NCBI GenBank assembly: GCA_002714165.1 | Contig: PAWT01000042.1 | Span: 34,620 to 39,740, forward strand | DNA from: Acidobacteriota bacterium | GTDB taxonomy: Bacteria; Acidobacteriota; Vicinamibacteria; Vicinamibacterales; UBA823 | DNA length: 5,121 nt | Reading direction: 5' to 3' | Shown: piece after piece, positions 1-5,121 of the stretch | How positions within the stretch are numbered: the first letter of the stretch is position 1 | Layout of the letters: every line of letters begins with the position of its first letter | Position numbers and translations under genes: made by a program | The notes under the pieces: generated by a model | Told to the model about the DNA's origin: nothing | The model's input: only the letters and a program-made list of their open reading frames with translations | Database searches by the model: none

Positions 1-71
1 GGATTTTCAGCAACGGCTTCGGCAATGACATCGGCCAGTTCACGAGCCAGTCGATTCACAACATCTTCCAT
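1..71 (-). CDS. N-terminal fragment of an unrecognised protein (runs off left edge)
   Basis: Reading leftward from an ATG at 71-69, 23 complete codons are open to the window edge. The peptide begins MEDVVNRLAREL and continues with an Ala/Glu/Val-rich stretch ending in AEN. The spacing of hydrophobic (V, L, I, A) and charged (E, R, D) residues suggests one amphipathic helix; there is no signal peptide or membrane segment so far. The start is well supported: an AAGGAG Shine-Dalgarno sits 8 bases upstream, and a near-consensus promoter lies at 206-234 on the same strand. The gene is divergent from the mutase gene, with 221 bases between the two starts. Too little is visible to assign a family, and I do not recognise it. 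That a real gene starts here is fairly sure; its function is unknown. Confidence 0.65.
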   Translation of the reverse strand, partial: MEDVVNRLARELADVIAEAVAEN

Positions 72-79
72 GTCAGATT

Positions 80-85
80 CTCCTT
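80..85 (-). promoter_or_regulatory. Ribosome binding site of the leftmost gene
   Basis: On the minus strand AAGGAG (85 to 80) is followed by 8 bases and then the ATG at 71. This is a near-perfect Shine-Dalgarno match at ideal spacing. It is the main reason to accept the short open stretch at the left edge as a genuine gene start. Confidence 0.75.
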
Positions 86-205
86 AGCCCTCCGCCCATC
101 CGTACAAGGGGCAACACTGCAATCCACGCCTGCGCTCGCCACGCGAGAGGAAGATGGACACCATCAATCGCTCATTTGTACCTGAGATCACAACAGGACG
201 AGCGC

Positions 206-234
206 ATTCTAAACGGGGGATCTAGGAGTGTCAA
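206..234 (-). promoter_or_regulatory. Sigma70-type promoter reading leftward
   Basis: The minus strand reads TTGACA (234-229), a 17-base spacer (228-212) and TAGAAT (211-206). That is a 6/6 match to the -35 consensus and 5/6 to the -10 consensus at the optimal spacing. Transcription would begin near base 199 and give a leader of roughly 128 bases before the ATG at 71. It is placed to drive the leftmost gene, not the mutase gene, which reads the other way. The match is seen directly; activity is inferred. Confidence 0.7.
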
Positions 235-272
235 GCCAGGTTATTTGAGGGTGGCCGCAAGGCAACTTATTT

Positions 273-280
273 AAGGTGGT
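273..280 (+). promoter_or_regulatory. Probable ribosome binding site of the mutase gene
   Basis: AAGGTGGT lies 12 bases before the ATG at 293. The core match (AAGGTGG) is good but the spacing is a little long. It favours ATG 293 over the next in-frame ATG at 305, for which this site would be 24 bases away and whose own upstream GAGGCGG is only about 2 bases off. An in-frame TAA at 272-274 overlaps the site and rules out any longer reading frame. Confidence 0.5.
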
Positions 281-292
281 AACTGCATTACA

Positions 293-1858
293 ATGCGAGG
301 CGGTATGACTGTTTCGACGTGTCGTCCAGAAGATTTTGCCGATTGGGAGCCTAATCGCGATCTCGGGGTGCCAGGGAAATTTCCGTTTACCCGAGGTATC
401 CACGCTGAGATGTACCGGCGGCAGCTCTGGACCATGCGTCAGTACGCCGGCTTCGGCACCGCCACCGAGTCCAACGCACGCTACCGCTACCTCCTCGAAC
501 AAGGTGTTACAGGTCTGAGTGTCGCGTTCGATTTGCCTACACAGGTCGGCTATGACTCTGATCATCCGCTCGCGGCGGGCGAGGTTGGGCGGGTTGGTGT
601 CGCGATCGACTCACTGGAGGACATGCTCGACCTTTTCGACGGAATTCAACTTGATCAAGTGACAACGTCGATGACGATCAATGCGACAGCGTGTATTCTG
701 CTCGCACTGTACGTAGCGGTGGCGCGCCGACGGAGCGTGCCCATTCACAAACTCGGTGGCACCATCCAAAATGACATCCTTAAGGAGTACGTCGCACGTG
801 GCACTTACATCTTTCCACCACGGGCATCCCTTCGGATCGTCACCGATATTTTTGCTTATTGCGCGAAAGAACTTCCACGCTGGCACACAATCTCAATCAG
901 TGGCTATCACATCCGTGAGGCTGGCTCGACAGCGCCCCAAGAAGTAGCGTTTACATTCGCACATGCGATCTCGTACGTAGAGGCTGCTGTTGCAGCAGGA
1001 TTGGACATTAACCAGTTCGGTCAACGGCTTTCGTTCTTCTTCGCCTCACATAACAACGTTCTGGAAGAGGTAGCAAAGTTTCGCGCGGCCCGCCGTCTCT
1101 GGGCACGCCTGATGCATAATCGGTTTGGCACCACCAATCCAGATGCAGAAAAACTACGGTTTCATACGCAAACAGCGGGAAGTACGCTAACCGCTCTGCA
1201 GCCGGACAATAATTCCGTCCGTGTCGCCCTGCAAGCTCTCGCAGCTGTATTAGGAGGCACCCAGTCACTCCACTGCAATGCCCGTGACGAAGCTCTCGGT
1301 CTGCCGACAGAGGAATCGGCGAGACTAGCGCTCCGCACCCAGCAGATTCTCGCGTCAGAAACCGGAATCGCCAGCACGGTGGATCCGGTTGCAGGAGCTT
1401 ATGCCGTCGAACAACGGACTTCGGAAATTGAAGCCGAAGCTAAAACGATACTCAATAAGATCGATGAACAAGGCGGCACCTTAGCTGCGATCGAAGCGGG
1501 TACTGTGCAACGAGAGATTCACGAGTCCGCATACCGAGAGCAACAAGCGATCGAGAGCGGCAAGCAGATCATCGTCGGGGTCAATCGCTTCACCGAGGGC
1601 AACGCGCCTACCATCACTGGTCTGCAGGTAGACCCCAGCATTGAGCAAATACAAATAGGAAGGGTACGTCGTCACCGTGAACGTCGTGACAACGCTCGCC
1701 ATCGAACCGCTCTCAACGCTGTGGGCGCCACGGCGCGTGGCGAGGCAAACCTCATTCCACCAATCATTACTGCAGTCGAGGCGGGAGCTACGGTCGGTGA
1801 AATCGCAGACTCGCTACGCACCGTATTCGGGGAATACCATGAAGTAGGATTCGGGTAA
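293..1858 (+). CDS. mcmA: Methylmalonyl-CoA mutase, large (catalytic) subunit
   Basis: The 521-residue product is the substrate-binding barrel subunit of adenosylcobalamin-dependent methylmalonyl-CoA mutase, which interconverts (R)-methylmalonyl-CoA and succinyl-CoA in the cytoplasm. Family blocks occur in order: FPFTRG (30-35), the RQYAGFGTA block (49-57), [11 protein letters not shown] (74-84), [10 protein letters not shown] (156-165), [11 protein letters not shown] (201-211), [13 protein letters not shown] (289-301), GGTQSLH (321-327), IVGVNRF (427-433) and the C-terminal [10 protein letters not shown]. Tyr51, Gln159, Arg181 and His206 align with active-site Tyr89, Gln197, Arg207 and His244 of the Propionibacterium enzyme. 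Having Tyr and Arg, rather than the Phe and Gln of isobutyryl-CoA mutase, supports methylmalonyl-CoA as substrate. The C-terminal cobalamin-binding domain (DxHxxG) is absent, as in two-subunit types, so a separate small subunit must be encoded elsewhere. The N-terminus is shorter than in many relatives, reaching the conserved barrel within about 25 residues. It converges on acs. The family is very sure. Confidence 0.95.
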   Translation: MRGGMTVSTCRPEDFADWEPNRDLGVPGKFPFTRGIHAEMYRRQLWTMRQYAGFGTATESNARYRYLLEQGVTGLSVAFDLPTQVGYDSDHPLAAGEVGRVGVAIDSLEDMLDLFDGIQLDQVTTSMTINATACILLALYVAVARRRSVPIHKLGGTIQNDILKEYVARGTYIFPPRASLRIVTDIFAYCAKELPRWHTISISGYHIREAGSTAPQEVAFTFAHAISYVEAAVAAGLDINQFGQRLSFFFASHNNVLEEVAKFRAARRLWARLMHNRFGTTNPDAEKLRFHTQTAGSTLTALQPDNNSVRVALQALAAVLGGTQSLHCNARDEALGLPTEESARLALRTQQILASETGIASTVDPVAGAYAVEQRTSEIEAEAKTILNKIDEQGGTLAAIEAGTVQREIHESAYREQQAIESGKQIIVGVNRFTEGNAPTITGLQVDPSIEQIQIGRVRRHRERRDNARHRTALNAVGATARGEANLIPPIITAVEAGATVGEIADSLRTVFGEYHEVGFG

Positions 1859-1866
1859 CAGAACTA

Positions 1867-1879
1867 GCAACCTTGTTGC
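1867..1879. other. Small hairpin in the convergent mutase/acs spacer
   Basis: GCAAC (1867-1871), a CTT loop and GTTGC (1875-1879) form a 5-bp perfect stem starting 8 bases after the mutase stop codon. It lies where a terminator for the mutase transcript would be expected, but no T-run follows on either strand, so it is not a convincing intrinsic terminator. The same 95-base spacer also holds a perfect 12-base palindrome, GAAATCGATTTC, at 1912-1923. Nothing else stands out in the spacer. Confidence 0.2.
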
Positions 1880-1953
1880 ACACCCCATCTAACAACGGTG
1901 CGTTCCCGACAGAAATCGATTTCCCAAGCGAAGAACAGAAAATAGTCAACCGC

Positions 1954-3927
1954 CTAGCCTTGCTCGTCTGCGTAGTCTTCCTGAAGCCTGGCCACAACCG
2001 ATGGATCAGCAAGCGTCGTAGTATCACCTAACGTCTTTCCGTCCGCGATGTCACGGAGCAGCCGTCGCATGATCTTGCCTGAACGGGTTTTCGGTAGGTC
2101 TGAAGCGAACAGGATCAAGTCAGGTTTCGCAATTGCACCGATCTTTTTCACGACGTGACTCTTTAGATTTTCGATGAGTTCATCCGAGGAGGAAACACCC
2201 TCGCGTATGGTGACGAAGGCAGCTATCGCCTGCCCCTTGATTTCGTGGGTGCGCCCAACAACGGCCGCCTCGGCAACGGCCGAGTGGTCGACCAACGCAC
2301 TCTCGACCTCCATCGTGCCAATCCGGTGGCCCGCGACGTTTAGTACGTCGTCCACTCGGCCGAGCAACCAAAAGTAGCCATCAGCATCTAACTTGGCACC
2401 ATCGCCCGTGAAGTACATACCGTCAGACCACTGGCTCCAGTACTGCTGGATAAACCGATCTGGGTCTCCGTAGATTCCTCGAAGCATTGACGGCCATGGC
2501 TTGGTGATGGCGAGCAGTCCTCCCCCTTCAGTCACCACCTGGCCATCCGCAGTTCGAATCTCCGCGGTAATACCAGGGAAAGGATGTGAGGCCGACCCGG
2601 GCTTGAGCGTCGTCAGTCCTGGAAGTGGCGTAATAAGGATGGCACCGGTTTCTGTCTGCCACCAGGTATCCACAACTGGGCAAAGCTGCCGCCCGATATG
2701 CTCGTAGTACCACATCCAGGCTTCGGGATTGATTGGCTCGCCGACTGATCCTAGTAAACGCAAGCTCGACAGGTCCCGCTTAGCCGGCCACTTGGTCCCC
2801 CATCGCATAAACGCCCTAATCGCTGTAGGTGCAGTGTAAAAAATTGTGACACCGTAGCGTTCAACAATCTCCCAGAGACGGTCTTGCGCGGGCCAATCCG
2901 GCGCACCCTCGTACATGACGGCGGTCGCACCGTTGGCGAGCGGACCATAAACGAGATAACTGTGACCGGTCACCCAGCCAATATCAGCGGTGCACCAATA
3001 CACATCGTCTTCTTTCAAATCAAACACCCACTTTGTCGTGGCATAGGTCCCGACTAAGTAGCCGCCAGTCGTATGAACGATTCCTTTTGGTTTTCCGGTG
3101 GTACCAGACGTATAAAGAATGTAAAGCAGGTCTTCGGAGTCCATCTCTTCAGGCTCGCAGGCCGATGGAGCCTTCATCATCAGTTCGTGATACCAGTAAT
3201 CACGATCCGGCTGCATTGTTACCGGTAATGGGTCGTGCTGCTGACGCCGTACGACTACGACATGGTTAATCGACGGCGTCTCGCGTAGAGCATCATCGGC
3301 CATCTGTTTCAGAGGCACGACCTGGCCGCGGCGATAACCGCCATCGGCTGTCACAAGCACGCAGGCTTCTGCGTCGTTAATCCGGTCACGCAGTGACTCT
3401 GCACTGAAACCGCCAAAAACGACACTGTGCACGGCGCCAATCCGAGCACAAGCGAGCATGGCGATCGCCAGCTCAGGCACTAGGGGCATGTAAAGCGCTA
3501 CTCGGTCACCGCGTCGTACACCAAGTGATTTCAGCACGCCACCGAAAGCATTGACCTCGCGGTATAAATCGAAGTAGGTCAGCGTCCGACGGTCGCCTGG
3601 CTCGCCTTCCCAGATGAGCGCTGCCTTGTTACGCCGAGCGGTGCGAACATGACGATCAACACAATTGACGCTTGCGTTAATTTTTCCGCCGACAAACCAT
3701 TTCGCGTTCGGTGGGTTCCATTCAAGCACCTTACTCCAGGGCTCACTCCATTCAAGCTCGTGGGCAAAGCTTTCCCAGAACGCCTCGGGGTCGGCCCCTG
3801 CACGGTCGTAGATTTCTGGGTCTGACACATTAGCCACATCACTAAATTCCTTAGGCGGGACAAATGTTCGTCGCTCATCGAGTAGAGTATCGATTTCCTT
3901 CCGGGGATCGTTTGGTGTCTTAGCCAT
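1954..3927 (-). CDS. acs: Acetyl-CoA synthetase (AMP-forming)
   Basis: The 657-residue product matches the usual Acs length of about 650. It makes acetyl-CoA from acetate, ATP and CoA through acetyl-AMP, in the cytoplasm. The N-terminal domain carries the ATP/AMP loop [11 protein letters not shown] (272-282), the acetate pocket WVTGHSY (318-324) and WWQTETG (422-428). By comparison with Salmonella Acs, pocket residues Val310, Thr311, Val386 and Trp414 appear here as Val319, Thr320, Val395 and Trp423, which favours acetate over longer acids. Asp509, Arg524, hinge Asp526 and Arg535 correspond to Asp500, Arg515, Asp517 and Arg526. The mobile C-terminal domain ends with PKTRSGK; Lys618 matches Lys609, the lysine inactivated by acetylation in Salmonella, so post-translational control is possible. 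Val593 replaces the Arg (584) that contacts CoA there. The start has a GGAAAGGA site 4 bases upstream. It converges on the mutase gene and lies downstream of, and co-oriented with, the inositol-phosphate synthase gene. Confidence 0.97.
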   Translation of the reverse strand: MAKTPNDPRKEIDTLLDERRTFVPPKEFSDVANVSDPEIYDRAGADPEAFWESFAHELEWSEPWSKVLEWNPPNAKWFVGGKINASVNCVDRHVRTARRNKAALIWEGEPGDRRTLTYFDLYREVNAFGGVLKSLGVRRGDRVALYMPLVPELAIAMLACARIGAVHSVVFGGFSAESLRDRINDAEACVLVTADGGYRRGQVVPLKQMADDALRETPSINHVVVVRRQQHDPLPVTMQPDRDYWYHELMMKAPSACEPEEMDSEDLLYILYTSGTTGKPKGIVHTTGGYLVGTYATTKWVFDLKEDDVYWCTADIGWVTGHSYLVYGPLANGATAVMYEGAPDWPAQDRLWEIVERYGVTIFYTAPTAIRAFMRWGTKWPAKRDLSSLRLLGSVGEPINPEAWMWYYEHIGRQLCPVVDTWWQTETGAILITPLPGLTTLKPGSASHPFPGITAEIRTADGQVVTEGGGLLAITKPWPSMLRGIYGDPDRFIQQYWSQWSDGMYFTGDGAKLDADGYFWLLGRVDDVLNVAGHRIGTMEVESALVDHSAVAEAAVVGRTHEIKGQAIAAFVTIREGVSSSDELIENLKSHVVKKIGAIAKPDLILFASDLPKTRSGKIMRRLLRDIADGKTLGDTTTLADPSVVARLQEDYADEQG

Positions 3928-3931
3928 GGAA

Positions 3932-3939
3932 TCCTTTCC
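3932..3939 (-). promoter_or_regulatory. Ribosome binding site of acs
   Basis: On the minus strand GGAAAGGA (3939 to 3932) precedes the ATG at 3927 by 4 bases. The AAAGGA core is a reasonable Shine-Dalgarno, slightly close to the start. It agrees with the family's usual N-terminus and fixes the acs start. I found no convincing -35/-10 pair in the 258-base gap upstream: a TATGAT at 3979-3984 has no acceptable -35 at the right distance. Confidence 0.6.
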
Positions 3940-4012
3940 GGCCAGTTCTGTCAGCAGTGCCAGAGGTCAGGTCAGAATCATATTCGAGAAGTCAAGACGC
4001 CGACGTCCAGCC

Positions 4013-4135
4013 CTAGCGCCACTTCCTCCCCTTAAATAACAACCCTGAGAGAGCAATAGAGATTAGAACCGGAGATAGTCAAAGAAGCGAACCAATCACC
4101 AAGGAACACGCCGCATAGAACACCTCGAGGCGCAT
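4013..4135 (-). pseudogene. Possible small membrane-protein frame interrupted by one TGA
   Basis: From an ATG at 4135, the minus strand encodes 18 residues beginning MRLEVFYAACSLVIG, then a TGA at 4081-4079, then 21 more residues containing LSPVLISIALSGLLF and ending KGRKWR before a TAG at 4015-4013. Both halves are hydrophobic and the tail is strongly basic, as expected for a tiny inner-membrane protein with its C-terminus in the cytoplasm. A single base difference (TGG for TGA) would give a continuous 40-residue protein. It lies 50 bases after the inositol-phosphate synthase stop and 85 bases before acs, in the same direction. No clear Shine-Dalgarno precedes the ATG. A competing open frame (36 codons from ATG 4142 to TAA 4034-4032) overlaps it and has less membrane-like composition. 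It may be a decayed gene, a sequencing or assembly error, a readthrough gene, or chance. I do not recognise a family. Confidence 0.3.
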
Positions 4136-4185
4136 CCATCATCGTCAACTAAATCCCGGCTTGGGGTGCGAACTGGTAGTCGCGC

Positions 4186-5121
4186 TTAGTCGTAGTACTC
4201 ACGACCAAGATGCGTAATCAGGCCCTCATCGCGGAGATGACGGAGGGTGTTTTTTAGCTTCATCAACTGAATGAACAGGTCGTGCTCTGGGTAAACATTT
4301 GCGGCATGCATTGGGCTCTTAAAGTAAAACGAGAGCCACTCTTGGATGCCGCTCATGCCCGCCCGCTTCGCTAGGTCGAGAAATAGTGCCACATCCAGCA
4401 CAATCGGCGCCGCTAATATACTGTCTCGACAAAGAAAATTTATCTTGAGTTGCATCGGATAGCCAAGCCAACCAACTAGATCGATATTGTCCCAACCTTC
4501 TTTGTTGTCGCCACGCGGTGGATAGTAGTTAATACGCACAACGTGACACAGCTTCTCGTAGAGCAACGGATACAGATCGGGTTGTAAAATGTAGTCAAGT
4601 ACCGATTTTTTACTCTCTTCCTTTGTCTTAAAAGATTCCGGATCGTCCAGCACCTCGCCGTCGCGATTTCCAAGAATATTCGTGGAATACCAACCCGACA
4701 CACCGAGTAATCTAGCTTTCAACCCAGGCGCCACAATCGTCTTTATCAACGTCTGGCCAGTCTTCAGGTCCTTCCCAGCAAGAGGTGACCCGGTCTCTGC
4801 AGCCAATTCAAGCATTGCCGATGTATCAACTGTCAGGTTAGGCGCAGCATTTGCGAATGGAATACCTTCTTTCAACGCAGCATGGGCGTAAACCATGCTA
4901 GACGGCACAGCTGGATCATTCTCGTCAAGTGCGCGCTCAAAGGCCGCTAGCGATGAGTGAGCGTCGCCCTCGGTCATAAAGATTTCAGTGCTGCCACACC
5001 AAATCATAACGAGCCGATCGATTTGGTTCGCTTCCTTGAATTGCTGGATGTCAGCGCGCACGGCGGTGGACAGATCGCGCTTGGTCGCTCCCTTTTTGAC
5101 GTTCGGACCGTCGAGCCGTTT
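4186..5121 (-). CDS. ino1: Inositol-3-phosphate synthase, C-terminal part (5' end outside window)
   Basis: Reading leftward from the right edge, 311 residues are open to a TAA at 4188-4186. The enzyme uses NAD+ to cyclise glucose 6-phosphate into 1D-myo-inositol 3-phosphate, the first step of inositol synthesis, in the cytoplasm. Counting from the first visible codon, recognisable family blocks are WCGSTE (41-46), GKDLKTGQT (116-124), the NILGNRDGEVL block (148-158) matching the GNNDG block of yeast Ino1, SKKSVLD (170-176), PRGDNKEGWD (202-211), and a region ending in DSILAAPIVLD (233-243) followed by WLSFYFKSP (262-270). Related bacterial enzymes have roughly 430 or more residues, so about the first 120, including the glycine-rich NAD site, lie beyond the edge. 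A GTG at 5061 is not the start: the frame is open upstream with KKGATKRDL, continuing the fold. It is upstream of acs on the same strand, 258 bases away. No intrinsic terminator is visible after it. The family is sure; whether inositol goes to lipid or to a compatible solute cannot be read here. Confidence 0.93.
   Translation of the reverse strand, partial: KRLDGPNVKKGATKRDLSTAVRADIQQFKEANQIDRLVMIWCGSTEIFMTEGDAHSSLAAFERALDENDPAVPSSMVYAHAALKEGIPFANAAPNLTVDTSAMLELAAETGSPLAGKDLKTGQTLIKTIVAPGLKARLLGVSGWYSTNILGNRDGEVLDDPESFKTKEESKKSVLDYILQPDLYPLLYEKLCHVVRINYYPPRGDNKEGWDNIDLVGWLGYPMQLKINFLCRDSILAAPIVLDVALFLDLAKRAGMSGIQEWLSFYFKSPMHAANVYPEHDLFIQLMKLKNTLRHLRDEGLITHLGREYYD

Noticed and set aside
245..273. 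TTGAGG (245-250), 17-base spacer, TATTTA (268-273) as a promoter for the mutase gene
   Set aside because: The -10 match is poor (3/6), and the implied transcript start near base 280 would exclude the AAGGTGGT ribosome binding site at 273-280 from the mRNA.
209..565. Minus-strand 118-codon open frame across the mutase start
   Set aside because: It overlaps the conserved N-terminus of the mutase and its upstream promoter region, and its product has no recognisable domain.
1867..1879. Rho-independent terminator for the mutase gene
   Set aside because: The stem is only 5 bp with a 3-base loop and there is no following T-run, so it is listed only as a small hairpin.
2174..2377. Plus-strand open frames inside acs (also 2501-2707 and 3033-3269)
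   Set aside because: They lie wholly opposite a well-conserved acs frame, have low-complexity Ser/Thr-rich products and no recognisable motifs or ribosome binding sites; they are antisense shadows.
3979..4000. TTGACT followed by TATGAT on the minus strand as an acs promoter
   Set aside because: The two hexamers are only 8 bases apart, far below the 16-18 needed; no suitable partner hexamer for either was found.
5059..5061. GTG at 5061 as the start of the inositol-phosphate synthase gene
   Set aside because: The frame is open to the window edge with family-like sequence, the N-terminal NAD-binding part would be missing, and there is no Shine-Dalgarno before the GTG.

Overview
The window carries parts of a bacterial chromosome with ordinary central-carbon metabolism. 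Base composition looks moderate (slightly above 50% GC by eye, not counted), with Shine-Dalgarno sites ahead of each visible start and one near-consensus sigma70-type promoter. The gene types are a B12-dependent methylmalonyl-CoA mutase split into subunits, an AMP-forming acetyl-CoA synthetase and a eukaryote-like inositol-3-phosphate synthase. This mix fits several non-model bacterial phyla, such as Acidobacteriota and relatives, but the sequence alone does not settle the taxon. Nothing here looks like a mobile element, CRISPR array, rRNA or tRNA.

Layout, left to right. Bases 1-71 hold the first 23 codons of an unrecognised minus-strand gene with a strong ribosome binding site. The 221-base divergent spacer (72-292) contains a good minus-strand promoter for that gene (TTGACA, 17 bases, TAGAAT). 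Bases 293-1858 (+) encode the large, catalytic subunit of methylmalonyl-CoA mutase, without its B12-binding domain. A 95-base spacer (1859-1953) separates it from the convergent acs gene (1954-3927, minus). The 258-base gap 3928-4185 is the acs leader. It also contains a 40-codon reading frame that looks like a small membrane protein but is broken by one in-frame TGA. From 4186 to the right edge lies the 3' part of an inositol-3-phosphate synthase gene on the minus strand, same direction as acs; its start is beyond the window.

How the genes relate: Acs activates acetate to acetyl-CoA. Methylmalonyl-CoA mutase links propionyl-CoA-derived methylmalonyl-CoA to succinyl-CoA and the TCA cycle. Both therefore feed short-chain acyl units into central metabolism, but they are convergent and cannot share a transcript. 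Inositol-3-phosphate synthase starts inositol (lipid or solute) synthesis from glucose 6-phosphate and has no direct pathway link to acs; co-orientation allows, but does not prove, co-transcription. The three main genes look intact and conventional. The least explained items are the TGA-interrupted small hydrophobic frame ahead of acs and the leader of the leftmost gene. I see no evidence of a new multi-gene system.
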